Positions 15,682 through 24,030 of a stretch of DNA of 64,000 nucleotides are shown here, piece after piece (positions within the stretch are counted from its first letter, which is position 1; the number at the start of each line of letters is the position of its first letter). The stretch covers positions 1-64,000 of the forward strand of contig MWYZ01000052.1 of the NCBI GenBank assembly GCA_002050365.1, read 5' to 3'. The translations under genes were made by a program, and so were the position numbers. This stretch comes from Acidobacteria bacterium 28-1 (GTDB taxonomy: Bacteria > Acidobacteriota > Blastocatellia > Pyrinomonadales > Pyrinomonadaceae). The notes beneath the pieces were generated by a model. That model was given only the letters and a program-made list of their open reading frames with translations, searched no databases and was not told where the DNA came from.

Positions 15682-17538
15682 CTAAAAGCTAAAGTAAATT
15701 TCCTCGCTATTTTCAAAATTCTGATTCTCGCCTTCTTTTTCCACTTTCAAAAAGCCTTGCGCGACATAAAGTTTGACGATTGTTCGGGCATCAACCCGTT
15801 GAAATTTATTGGTTAACAAATTCATTCGGTTGAGGTCGGCTTTGCCCAAAAGCTGCATCTGACCGATATAGCGGTAAACCAAAAGGTTTTCCCAACCGCC
15901 GCCCGCAACCTGCATCACGAGTTCACCTTTTTTGAAGCTGCGGTTTCTTTTGTTGTATTTGCTTAAAATCGCCGTTGCCTGAACAAAATCGTTAATCTGG
16001 TCAACAATCGGGTCGAATAGCCGAAACGCCTGAACGGGTTCGATGACCGCGTAGCCTTTGACGACTTCCATCAAATCATTGATTTCATCTTCGTCTTCGG
16101 GAAATTCGTTAATTAACGCTTTTGCATCTTTCATCAAATTCGCCGCCGTTTCTCGATCTTTGTCAATATTCTTTTTGTGAAACTCCATTGCCAGGGCGAC
16201 CAATTTTTGAATCTGCGTTTTCTTTTTGCTCAAGTTTCCGATAAGCTTTTTTGCTTCTTCGAGTTTGCCGTCTTTGGCAGTGCGGTTGATTTTTGCCGAC
16301 TCGAATTGTTCGGCTGCGTTTGCCCGCGTTTTTTCGTCGGGAATTTGTTCGATAAGTTTTTTCGCCCGTTCTTCGTCTTCAATCTGCGCGATTTTACGGG
16401 TTAAAGACCGATACGCCTGCGCTTTTTCAAATTCGTTGAGTTTCGGAATTTCGGCAAGGATATCTTCGGGCGTGGAATTTGGATTCCAGAGTTTTTCCTG
16501 TTGCTGAAACCGCTTTAATTCGGGCGGCAGATTTTTCATCGCTTCGGTTTGTTTCTGTTTGAGAAACGGCACTTTTTCCGGCACAATTTTTTCCAAACTC
16601 GGTATTGCTCGAGTCATTGACATCGTTAATTCCAGCGAATTTGCCGGTTGCATAAAAGTGCTTGCAATTTTGTCGGCGAGAGTTTTTAATTGCCCGTCGG
16701 TAAATTTGAACTGCTTTTCCTTCGGATTTTTCGGCGCGTTCGGATTGGTGGAGTATTGCAAAAATTGAATCGCCGCACCTAGTTCTTCAGTTTTTTTCGT
16801 CAAATCCGTATCGGCGATTTTTCTAATCACGTCGTCCGCCAGAGAAGACGCTTTTTTCTCGTCCTTTTTATTTAATTTTTGAAGCAGAGGCAGAATGTTC
16901 CAGGAAACTCCCTTCGCCAAACTGTCTTTGATAAGTTTGATGGCTTTGTCGGGATTTTGCTCGGCGGCGAGAACGGCGAAACGCTGTTCGAGCGCGATTT
17001 CTTGGCGGACGCGGTTTTGTTCAGGATTATAATTGAACATTCCGCCTTCCTGTTTGGCGTTCGGTAAAGCGGCTTTCGCCAACGCTTCGGAAACTTTGGC
17101 AGGGCGGGTTTGCACCAATAATTCCAAAGCCAAATCCGCGTCGTGCTTAGCAATAATGGGCAAAACTTGTTGGCGAACTCCGCCGTATTCATAGAAAGAA
17201 AGATAAGGATCGTCGCTTTCCTTCTTTTCCTTTTCGCTTTCCAAATTAGCGACCAGAATGTCGTCGCCCGCGCTGCGGAATAAATCGCGGGCGCGTTTTT
17301 CGTCAAACCGCCAATATAAATCGCCGGCAAGCGCGAAGACGATAGCGCGGTTCGCTGGAAGTTTGAGCGTGTTCGCTTCGCCGACCGCTTGGTCAATCAT
17401 TTCCAGAGCGCGTTTTTCGAGTTCCTTTTGCGCTTTTTCTTTTTCCGAAGCTGATTCGGTCGGCGAAGTCTGAGAAGGCGAAACGGTAAAAAATGCCAAA
17501 CTTAAAATAACCAAATAAACAAAACGTCGAAAATACAT
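15682..17538 (-). CDS. Secreted alpha-helical protein of unknown function
   Basis: 618 residues from the ATG at 17538, chosen because AAGAGGAG lies 7 nt upstream. The open frame extends 7 codons further. The signal peptide is MYFRRFVYLVILSLAFFTVSPSQ. The mature part is charged and helical, with repeated helix pairs (LYWRFDEKRARDLFRSAGDD, LAGDLYWR, LEEAKKLIGNLSKKK) like TPR/SEL repeats without a clear consensus. It converges on deoC. No family recognised. Confidence 0.72.
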   Translation of the reverse strand: MYFRRFVYLVILSLAFFTVSPSQTSPTESASEKEKAQKELEKRALEMIDQAVGEANTLKLPANRAIVFALAGDLYWRFDEKRARDLFRSAGDDILVANLESEKEKKESDDPYLSFYEYGGVRQQVLPIIAKHDADLALELLVQTRPAKVSEALAKAALPNAKQEGGMFNYNPEQNRVRQEIALEQRFAVLAAEQNPDKAIKLIKDSLAKGVSWNILPLLQKLNKKDEKKASSLADDVIRKIADTDLTKKTEELGAAIQFLQYSTNPNAPKNPKEKQFKFTDGQLKTLADKIASTFMQPANSLELTMSMTRAIPSLEKIVPEKVPFLKQKQTEAMKNLPPELKRFQQQEKLWNPNSTPEDILAEIPKLNEFEKAQAYRSLTRKIAQIEDEERAKKLIEQIPDEKTRANAAEQFESAKINRTAKDGKLEEAKKLIGNLSKKKTQIQKLVALAMEFHKKNIDKDRETAANLMKDAKALINEFPEDEDEINDLMEVVKGYAVIEPVQAFRLFDPIVDQINDFVQATAILSKYNKRNRSFKKGELVMQVAGGGWENLLVYRYIGQMQLLGKADLNRMNLLTNKFQRVDARTIVKLYVAQGFLKVEKEGENQNFENSEEIYFSF

Positions 17539-17689
17539 AGTAGAAACTCCTCTTAACAAGATATATTTTGTTCGATTATCTTAACTCAAAAATATATTTT
17601 ATAAAAGGATTTCTTGAATTCTCCGTGCGGCTTTTGCGATATATTTATCGAGGCGAAACCTTTTCTCAACCGAGAACGAATAACAAAGT

Positions 17690-18652
17690 ATGATTAGCAA
17701 AAAACCGAGCGACATAAAATCAAGCGAAATAACCGACGAGCAAATTTTTCTCAATCGGCGCAACTTTATCCGCGCGGGTGTGCTCGCGGGGACAACTTTA
17801 GCGACGGCGGGCGTTTATCGTTTTATCAATCCGCCGCCGCCGAAAGCGGTCGTAACTGCCGAAATTCAAGGTATAACAAAGCCGACGGATTTTAGGACGG
17901 AAGAAAAACTTAATACTTTTGAAGAAATAACGAACTACAATAACTTTTACGAATTTTCGACAAGCAAAACCTCTGTTGCCCGACGTGCGGAAAATTTTAT
18001 AACGCGCCCGTGGACAATTGAAGTCGGCGGACTGGTGCAAAAACCTAAAACTTTCGACATTGAAGAAATTCTCAAATTTTCGCAGGAAGAAAGAATTTAT
18101 CGCTTCCGATGCGTCGAAGGTTGGTCAATGGTCATTCCCTGGGTCGGTTTTCCGCTCAAAACTTTGCTTGAAAAGGTTGAACCGCTCGGGAAAGCAAAAT
18201 ACGTTGCGTTTCAGACGCTTTACGATTCTGAACAAATGCAGTCGAGTTTTTCGGCGGGCATTGATTTGCCATACGTCGAAGGTTTGCGGCTCGACGAAGC
18301 CGTTCATCCGTTGACGATTCTTGCGACAGGACTTTACGGCAAACAAATACCGAACCAAAACGGTGCGCCGCTTCGTCTGGTCGTGCCTTGGAAATACGGT
18401 TTTAAGAGCATCAAATCAATCGTGAAAATTACTCTGACTGATAATGAACCGCCAACAACCTGGAACATCGCCGCGCCGCGCGAATACGGATTTTACTCGA
18501 ATGTTAATCCGAATGTGCGCCATCCGCGTTGGTCGCAGGCGACGGAAAATAGCATCGGCGAATACACACGCCGCGAAACTTTGCCGTTCAACGGTTATCC
18601 GGACGAAGTTGCGAAACTGTATGAAGGAATGGATTTGAAAAAGGATTTTTAG
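17690..18652 (+). CDS. msrP: Protein-methionine-sulfoxide reductase, molybdopterin catalytic subunit
   Basis: A 320-residue periplasmic molybdoenzyme (YedY) that repairs oxidised methionines in envelope proteins. It carries a twin-arginine-type leader (NRRNFIRAGVLAGTTLATAG, about residues 23-42). The molybdopterin core has YRFRCVEGWSMVIPWVGFPL with the ligand cysteine (RCVEGW). The C-terminal WSQATENSIG motif is also typical. It is followed by msrQ on the same strand, as in E. coli yedYZ. Confidence 0.94.
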   Translation: MISKKPSDIKSSEITDEQIFLNRRNFIRAGVLAGTTLATAGVYRFINPPPPKAVVTAEIQGITKPTDFRTEEKLNTFEEITNYNNFYEFSTSKTSVARRAENFITRPWTIEVGGLVQKPKTFDIEEILKFSQEERIYRFRCVEGWSMVIPWVGFPLKTLLEKVEPLGKAKYVAFQTLYDSEQMQSSFSAGIDLPYVEGLRLDEAVHPLTILATGLYGKQIPNQNGAPLRLVVPWKYGFKSIKSIVKITLTDNEPPTTWNIAAPREYGFYSNVNPNVRHPRWSQATENSIGEYTRRETLPFNGYPDEVAKLYEGMDLKKDF

Positions 18653-18655
18653 AAG

Positions 18656-18773
18656 GCAGAAATCAGAAATCAGAAATCAGAAATCAGAAATCAGAAGTCA
18701 GTATAAGTTTTCAAATTTCTATCTTCTATCTTCTATCTTCTATCTTCTGTCTTCTGTCTTCTGTCTTCTATTT
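18656..18773. repeat. Short-unit purine/pyrimidine repeat between msrP and msrQ
   Basis: The left half is tandem agaaatc units (18658-18700). The right half is tandem tatcttc/tgtcttc units (18720-18770). The halves are roughly complementary, purine-rich against pyrimidine-rich, with an AT-rich centre. It fills the whole space up to the msrQ ATG. Confidence 0.7.
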
Positions 18774-19376
18774 ATGAACGACGTAAAATTTAATAAAATT
18801 ATAATCTTCATCAACAGCCTCGTGCCGCTTGCGCTGCTTGCTTGGGACGCGTCGCGCGGAAACCTGGGCGCCAATCCGGTTGAGTTTTTCCTCCGCACGA
18901 CCGGCGTTTTGACGCTCATTTTTCTGCTGGTAACGCTTTCGATTACGCCGCTTCGCAAATATTACGGCTGGAATCAACTGATAAAATTTCGGCGAATGTT
19001 GGGGCTTTACTCTTTCTTTTACGGTTTTCTGCATTTGATAACTTACAGTATTTTCGATAAAAGTCTGAGCGTTTCGGCGATTGCCGGCGACATCTGGCAG
19101 CGTCCGTTTATCGCGGTTGGAATGTTCGCATTTTTTCTACTCATTCCATTAGCGATTACTTCAACCAGTGGAATGATAAAGCGGCTGGGCGGTAAAAATT
19201 GGCAGAAACTTCACCGCCTTACTTATCTGGCGGCGATTGGCGGAGTCGTCCATTTTTGGATGATTGTTAAATCAGACGTTTTTTACCCGCTTCTTTTTGG
19301 AATAGTTTTGGCAGGTTTGCTCGTGTATAGAATTTACCTGGCTTACGAAAAACCGAATTTACAAAGTGAAAAGTGA
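18774..19376 (+). CDS. msrQ: Haem-binding membrane subunit of the methionine-sulfoxide reductase
   Basis: A 200-residue inner-membrane protein (YedZ, ferric reductase-like) with about six helices. It passes quinone electrons through haem to MsrP. It shows the family segments WDASRGNLGANPVEFF, GLYSFFYGFLHLITY (haem histidine), WQKLHRLTYLAAIGGVVHFWM (further haem histidines) and a C-terminal LVYRIYLAYEKP. The last codons and the TGA stop lie inside the hairpin repeat at 19363-19429. No good Shine-Dalgarno precedes the start, because the repeat reaches up to it. Confidence 0.93.
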   Translation: MNDVKFNKIIIFINSLVPLALLAWDASRGNLGANPVEFFLRTTGVLTLIFLLVTLSITPLRKYYGWNQLIKFRRMLGLYSFFYGFLHLITYSIFDKSLSVSAIAGDIWQRPFIAVGMFAFFLLIPLAITSTSGMIKRLGGKNWQKLHRLTYLAAIGGVVHFWMIVKSDVFYPLLFGIVLAGLLVYRIYLAYEKPNLQSEK

Positions 19377-19429
19377 AAAGTGGAAAGTATGAAATCGTTC
19401 TTCACTTTTCACTTTTCACTTTTCACTTT
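19363..19429. repeat. Short-unit (gtgaaaa) hairpin covering the msrQ stop codon
   Basis: Arms 19363-19388 and 19404-19429 pair at 25 of 26 positions (aaagtgaaaagtgaaaagtg and its complement). It encodes the last Ser-Glu-Lys and the stop of msrQ and sits between convergent msrQ and the DnaC-like gene, ending 2 bp before the stop of the latter. Confidence 0.85.
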
Positions 19430-19431
19430 AT

Positions 19432-20244
19432 TTACCTTTTCTTAATCGGCGTAACTTGGTCGAATGTGCGTCGGAAATCTTCACCGCTCATTGAAACGGT
19501 TTTGCACATCTCGAAAAGTCTTGAGCGAAGGCGAACCCCGACTCTGTCTTCCAGCGTTTCATCCTTTTCCGCGCGCCGTTCATCCAAATAATTTGTCGTA
19601 AAAATTGTGAGTTTTTTGTCGTTGTAGCGCATATTGATGATATGCGCCATTGTGTCGCGCACCCAATCGGTCGGTTTCGACGCGCCGATTTCATCGAGAA
19701 CTAAAACTTCCGCGTCGAAAACAGGCTGCAGAACTTTCAGTTCGGAAGTTTGCGAAACCGTGTTGTAAGAATCTTGAATGCCTTTCAGAAGCGCGCCGAA
19801 TTCGTAAAACAAACAATTAAAGCCGCGCTCGGTTAAACTTTTCAAAATCGAAACCGCCAAATGAGTTTTGCCAACGCCTACGGTTCCCATCAAAAGAAGT
19901 CCGCGTTCAATCGCCGGATACTCCATCGCCAGGCGCGAAGAATAACGAAAAGCGCGGTCTTGCGACGGATTTAAAACCCGGTAACTGTGAAAATGGCAAT
20001 CCGTATAGCGTTTCGGAATTCTGGCTTTTTCAATCAAATTTGAATGCGATTTCTGCTTGCGGCATTTGCACGGACGCGCTCCCTTGCCCGCGACTATTTC
20101 CATTCCCGAACCGTAACAGAGCGGACAAACTTCCGGCTCCTCAGTTGTATCGGGCGCGTCGTAGAATTCGCGTTCCGGCGGCGCAGCTTGCGCCAAATTC
20201 GGCACGGCAAACAGCGGATGAATTTTCGCAGTTTCTTGTGGCAT
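19432..20244 (-). CDS. DnaC/IstB-like AAA+ ATPase (helicase loader type)
   Basis: 270 residues. An N-terminal zinc-ribbon (CPLCYGSG, then CKC) is followed by AAA+ motifs: Walker [15 protein letters not shown], Walker [17 protein letters not shown], sensor-I FTTNY and an arginine motif [11 protein letters not shown]. The [10 protein letters not shown] region before Walker A is typical of DnaC/DnaI loaders. It probably loads the replicative helicase. No IS21 transposase is beside it, which argues against IstB. Confidence 0.9.
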   Translation of the reverse strand: MPQETAKIHPLFAVPNLAQAAPPEREFYDAPDTTEEPEVCPLCYGSGMEIVAGKGARPCKCRKQKSHSNLIEKARIPKRYTDCHFHSYRVLNPSQDRAFRYSSRLAMEYPAIERGLLLMGTVGVGKTHLAVSILKSLTERGFNCLFYEFGALLKGIQDSYNTVSQTSELKVLQPVFDAEVLVLDEIGASKPTDWVRDTMAHIINMRYNDKKLTIFTTNYLDERRAEKDETLEDRVGVRLRSRLFEMCKTVSMSGEDFRRTFDQVTPIKKR

Positions 20245-20544
20245 GCAGTCGAAAAAATTGTAACCCTAATTAAACCTTGTTTTGTGTGTGGTGAACTTGA
20301 AAGCTCTAAAGCTGAATGGATTATAACACCGAAAAAAATGATTTCAAGTTTTTTTTTGGTATCTAAAACATAATAAACATCGCGCTTCTACTATCTTCTG
20401 AAAATCGAAAAAAGCCAAGTTGATGAAAATACACGACTTAGGATTTAACAAAAAATTCATATTAAACAATTTTTTTTAAGTAAGTTAGATTCTTATGCTT
20501 TCAGCTTGTGGTATATTAAAATTTCTCTGACAAGGGTTTATATT
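20245..20544. promoter_or_regulatory. Divergent AT-rich intergenic region
   Basis: 300 bp with no gene, between the minus-strand DnaC-like gene and the plus-strand receiver protein, so promoters for both should lie here. There are poly-T and poly-A tracts at 20347-20356 and 20470-20478. TATATT at 20512-20517 is a possible -10 for the plus gene, without a convincing -35. AAGGG at 20532-20536 is its Shine-Dalgarno. Confidence 0.4.
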
Positions 20545-21003
20545 ATGAGTCTTCTACGCAGTTTATTAATTCGCTTCGGCTTGATAGATTTGAAAGCCGA
20601 CCGCAATCCGATAACAGTTTTTCTGCTCGATGATGATAAAAGGAGACATCGCTGGTTTGAAAAAAGGTTTGCCGGCGACGAACTCGACATCGCCGAGACA
20701 GTTGACGAAGCCAAAGAATTCCTCGAGCAATACGTCTACGACGCAATCTTTCTCGACCACGATTTGCTTCCGCACCATTACGAATCGAATGACCACGACG
20801 ATTTTGCCAACACGGGTTACGCGATTACCGAATGGCTCAGCGAAAACAAAGATTTGCAACGCTCCGCAACTTTTGTCGTCCACACGCGCAACGCCGACGG
20901 TGCATATAAAATGGTTGAAAAACTGCGCGATTCCGGCAGACAAGCCGAATATGTCGCGTTTCCGCTGCTCGACTTAAAGATAAAAAATTACTGGAAAAGA
21001 TAA
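20545..21003 (+). CDS. Receiver-like protein of the cyclic-phosphate processing (cpREC) type
   Basis: A 152-residue single domain resembling response-regulator receivers. It has VFLLDDDKRRHRWFEK at the acidic pocket, YDAIFLDHDLLPHHYESNDH (an LDHD motif with extra His where a receiver has one Asp), and a C-terminal basic KNYWKR. This His-rich variant matches the cpREC family, predicted to process cyclic phosphates in RNA or nucleotide signalling rather than to accept phosphate. The start at 20545 is preferred over 20506 because of the AAGGG site. It has no partner effector next to it. Confidence 0.75.
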   Translation: MSLLRSLLIRFGLIDLKADRNPITVFLLDDDKRRHRWFEKRFAGDELDIAETVDEAKEFLEQYVYDAIFLDHDLLPHHYESNDHDDFANTGYAITEWLSENKDLQRSATFVVHTRNADGAYKMVEKLRDSGRQAEYVAFPLLDLKIKNYWKR

Positions 21004-21098
21004 AAGTGAAAAAGTGAAAAAGTGAAAGAGTGAAAAAGTAGATTGACGTTCCTCAAATAACTTTTTCACTCTTTTACTTTTCGCCTTTTTCACTTTTA
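21003..21098. repeat. Short-unit (gtgaaaa) hairpin between cpREC and preA
   Basis: Arms about 21003-21040 and 21058-21098 pair with roughly four mismatches in 38 bases. It lies between convergent genes. The right end includes the TAA stop of preA (21096-21098). Confidence 0.8.
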
Positions 21099-22364
21099 GT
21101 CGCCCGTCATCGTCGCCGGTTGTTTGCTCGTTAATTCGCGCCAAGAAATCGATTCGCTTCCGTCATCCAATCTAACCATCGAAATTGCGCCGGGTGCGGG
21201 ACAAACCAAATAACAAAGATTGCAGCCGACGCATTCGGGTTCGTCCACAATCGGAAACCGCAGCCCGTCAATTTCCGTGAAATCAATACACTGATGCGCT
21301 CCGTCTTCGCAGGCGATATGGCATAAATTGCAGCGAATACAACTATCAAAGTTGACGCGGGCGACGGTTTTATATTTCAAATCGAGATTTCCCCAATCGG
21401 TTACGCGATTGACGGATTTGCCGATGATGTCATTAACCGATGCAAAACCTTTTTCATCAAGGTAATTATTCAAACCGTCAATCATATCTTCGACGATTCG
21501 ATAACCGTAATGCATCACGGCGGTGCAAACTTGGACGTTTGACGCGCCGAGAAGCAAAAATTCCACCGCGTCGCGCCAAGTGTTAATTCCGCCGATGCCG
21601 CTAATCGGGATATTTATTTCCGCATCTCGCGCCAATTCCGAAACCATATTTAAGGCAATAGGTTTGACGGCAGTTCCGCAATAACCGCCGTGCGCCGTCA
21701 TTCCGTTGACGTTCGGATAAGGAATCATCGTATCAATATCAACGCCCATTACCGAGTTGATTGTGTTTATCAAAGAAAGCGCGTCCGCCCCGCCCTTCGT
21801 TGCGGCTCGTCCCGGCGGAATGATATTTGTAACATTTGGCGTGAGCTTGACGATGACGGGCAAATTTGAAACTTCCTTCACCCATTCCGTTACCATACAA
21901 GTATATTCGGGAACTTGCCCCATCGCCGCGCCCATTCCGCGCTCCGACATTCCATGCGGGCAGCCGAAGTTTAATTCAAAACCGTCGGCGCCCGTGTCCT
22001 GCGCCCGTTTGACAATCTCGTGCCAAGCCTCGCGTTTCGATTCGACCATCAAAGAAACAATCACGGCGTTGTTCGGGTATTTCTTTTTGCACTCGTAAAT
22101 CTCTTTCAAATTCACGTCGAGCGGTCGGTCGGTAATCAGTTCGATGTTATTCAAGCCAATCATTCTGGTCGCGCCGTTATCGAGCGCGGCGAGACGCGAG
22201 CAGACATTAACAATCGGCTCGCCCAAAGTCTTCCAAACCGCGCCGCCCCAGCCCGCGTCAAACGCCCGCTCGACCATCGAACCCATATTCGTCGGCGGCG
22301 CGCTCGCCAGCCAGAACGGATTCGGCGATTTGATGCCCGCAAAATTTACACTTAAATCTGCCAT
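21096..22364 (-). CDS. preA: Dihydropyrimidine dehydrogenase, FMN/Fe-S subunit
   Basis: A 422-residue cytoplasmic subunit that reduces uracil and thymine to dihydropyrimidines with NADH, together with PreT. The FMN barrel of the dihydroorotate dehydrogenase type begins NFAGIKSPNPFWLASAPPT and carries GFELNFGCPHGMSERGMGAA and ISGIGGINTWRDAVEF. Two C-terminal 4Fe-4S clusters follow: CIRCNLCHIACEDGAHQC and CVGCNLCYLVCPAPG. It is the last gene of the minus-strand pyrimidine set. preT is separated from it by an inserted nuclease and a BrnT/BrnA pair. Confidence 0.95.
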   Translation of the reverse strand: MADLSVNFAGIKSPNPFWLASAPPTNMGSMVERAFDAGWGGAVWKTLGEPIVNVCSRLAALDNGATRMIGLNNIELITDRPLDVNLKEIYECKKKYPNNAVIVSLMVESKREAWHEIVKRAQDTGADGFELNFGCPHGMSERGMGAAMGQVPEYTCMVTEWVKEVSNLPVIVKLTPNVTNIIPPGRAATKGGADALSLINTINSVMGVDIDTMIPYPNVNGMTAHGGYCGTAVKPIALNMVSELARDAEINIPISGIGGINTWRDAVEFLLLGASNVQVCTAVMHYGYRIVEDMIDGLNNYLDEKGFASVNDIIGKSVNRVTDWGNLDLKYKTVARVNFDSCIRCNLCHIACEDGAHQCIDFTEIDGLRFPIVDEPECVGCNLCYLVCPAPGAISMVRLDDGSESISWRELTSKQPATMTGD

Positions 22365-22378
22365 AGTTTTTATAGTTT

Positions 22379-22412
22379 AGCCGCGGATTTACGCGGATGA
22401 TACGGATAAAAA
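22379..22412. repeat. Single arm of the ccgcgg repeat family, upstream of preA
   Basis: Sequence tagccgcggatttacgcgg at 22379 onward matches the arms of the complete element at 27775-27901. It lies 15 bp upstream of the preA start codon. Confidence 0.7.
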
Positions 22413-22421
22413 ATCGCTTCT

Positions 22422-23345
22422 TTACTCGTTCAATAAATCTGATAAACTCGTATTTTTTTCAGTAACCCAATCAAGTCCAACACCAAAGCCCCAACCAAAA
22501 GCAACGTCTAAATCAAGTTCTTGTGAAATAATTTTTCTCAATCTGCTGAATGAATATGTATTATTTTCACCTTGCCTTTTTAGGCAGTTAATTCCTAAAT
22601 TTACAATTTCCGCAGAGATTCTTAAATCATCTTTACCAAACCCTTTTTCCATTGCAGGTTTAAAGAATACTTTGTCGCCTACCTTTAGTTTTTGAGTATC
22701 GAAAAGGATTCTGAAAATAGATTTGGCTCTTTTTCGATTTTTACTTTTACTCTCTACTGTAATATTTTCTTCAGGAATAATGAATGATTGTGCCAAAAAT
22801 TCATTTCCAATTTCGTCTTTGAAATAATTAAAAGTGACCGCATTGATATTGACCGAGTAAGGTTCATTTGAAAGGTAATTTATTATTCTCACCGTTGAAT
22901 CATCTATTTCTGAGCCAACAATTAACATTTTGTGGTCAGAATTAAATTCAATTTCTTCCGCATCAGTATTAAAAGTAGCGGAAAAAAGTTCACCAATATC
23001 TTTTATTTCTGATTTGCCGTATTTGTTCAAAATATTATTAAGTTCATCATAATCAAGCTCTTTTATCCATGTAGCATAATCGAGAGCTTGGGCAATTACT
23101 TCTCTATAAGTTTTGTCTCGTTTGAGTTCAATAATAATTAAATCACCAACAGAATTAAGAGCTAAGATGTCAATTATCTTTCCATAAGGAGTTATTACTT
23201 GGCTTCCGATAACAACTAAATTCGTTGAGAGTATAGAAATATCTTCTAACAACCATTTCTCAAGCCTTTTTTCATAATCAAGTCTATCTTTGTCTATTTG
23301 CTTTATTTTGTCAGAGTCAATTTTCCAGAGCTTTATTTGTTGCAT
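22422..23345 (-). CDS. NucS/DUF91-type PD-(D/E)XK nuclease
   Basis: 307 residues. The N-terminal half holds a nuclease core: LEKWLLEDISIL, then KIIDILALNSVGDLIIIELKR (catalytic D, E, K of the D-(x)n-ExK type) and ALDYATWIKELDYDEL, as in the DUF91/NucS-like families. The C-terminal half (KAMEKGFGKDD-like region, SFSRLRKIISQELDLDVAFG) is not recognised and may bind a target. It lies between preA and preT with no metabolic link. The codon choice looks more AT-rich than its neighbours. Probably an acquired defence or selfish gene. Confidence 0.75.
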   Translation of the reverse strand: MQQIKLWKIDSDKIKQIDKDRLDYEKRLEKWLLEDISILSTNLVVIGSQVITPYGKIIDILALNSVGDLIIIELKRDKTYREVIAQALDYATWIKELDYDELNNILNKYGKSEIKDIGELFSATFNTDAEEIEFNSDHKMLIVGSEIDDSTVRIINYLSNEPYSVNINAVTFNYFKDEIGNEFLAQSFIIPEENITVESKSKNRKRAKSIFRILFDTQKLKVGDKVFFKPAMEKGFGKDDLRISAEIVNLGINCLKRQGENNTYSFSRLRKIISQELDLDVAFGWGFGVGLDWVTEKNTSLSDLLNE

Positions 23346-23386
23346 ATGTCTCCGTCATTTCATCGCAAATCAAAGGTTTTTGATAA

Positions 23387-23731
23387 TTAAACCGTCTCAA
23401 GTTTTTCCTTCAAAGCCCGCAAAAATTCTTCGTTGTTTAAAAGACCATTTTCGACGCTCGCTTTTTCCTGTAAATCGGTTTCCATTGTTTTCCGCAACTC
23501 ATTATTGATTTGCGTTTGATACGGCGCGGCGTGCGGCGGTTCGGCGCGTTTTTTGAAATACTCCAAAACATCGCCGTCAAGATAAAGCGATATTTTTATC
23601 TTACAGTTTTTAAGTTTGGTGGCATTCGGCTTGGCTTTGAAACTTCCGCGCGGCAGGCGTTTCATTTTATCAAGGTGCAAATCCAATTCATCTTCAGTCA
23701 AGTCTTCCTCTTTTTCAGTCTTTGTCAGCAT
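23387..23731 (-). CDS. brnA: BrnA-type antitoxin
   Basis: About 114 residues from the ATG at 23731 (MLTKTEKEEDLTEDEL), which overlaps the end of brnT. The longer frame from 23788 lies inside brnT and is not needed. The family core is KIKISLYLDGDVLEYFKKRA, a ribbon-helix-helix DNA-binding segment, followed by YQTQINNELRKTM. BrnA binds and neutralises the BrnT RNase and represses the operon. The C-terminal 35-residue tail is longer than in most relatives. Confidence 0.82.
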   Translation of the reverse strand: MLTKTEKEEDLTEDELDLHLDKMKRLPRGSFKAKPNATKLKNCKIKISLYLDGDVLEYFKKRAEPPHAAPYQTQINNELRKTMETDLQEKASVENGLLNNEEFLRALKEKLETV

Positions 23732-23990
23732 ACATTTTCTCCATTTTCCGGCTTGCTTTTCGGGCGGAAATAATTCGGCAGTTTTCACCCCGAAATGTAA
23801 AAGAAATAAAAACCAATCCTAATTCGCACATTCCAATTAGGGCATAGCGCGTTTCGTTTTCGTCGCTGTGTACTGCATCTTCAAGCGGAATTGCCAAATC
23901 GTCATCAAACGCTTCGACGGCTTTTTCAAAACTAATACCACGCTTTTTTATGTTTTCAAAATTCTTATTTTCATCCCATTCAAATTCCAT
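23715..23990 (-). CDS. brnT: BrnT-type RNase toxin
   Basis: 91 residues from the ATG at 23990 (MEFEWDENKNFENIKKRGIS), the usual BrnT start. Family motifs: FEWDENKNFENIKKRGISF, EAFDDD, ETRYALIGMCELGLVFISFT and ENCRIISARKASRKME, with the Arg/Lys/Glu residues of the RelE-like active site at the end. It is the first gene of a toxin-antitoxin pair and overlaps brnA by 17 bp. The pair sits between preT and the NucS-like nuclease. Confidence 0.88.
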   Translation of the reverse strand: MEFEWDENKNFENIKKRGISFEKAVEAFDDDLAIPLEDAVHSDENETRYALIGMCELGLVFISFTFRGENCRIISARKASRKMEKMYADKD

Positions 23991-24030
23991 TTTCAATTAT
24001 ACCGACAAGTATAGACATATCAAGAAATTT

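Noticed and set aside
19432-20244. IstB of an IS21 element
   Set aside because: There is no IstA transposase or terminal repeats beside it, and the zinc-ribbon N-terminus fits a DnaC-type helicase loader.
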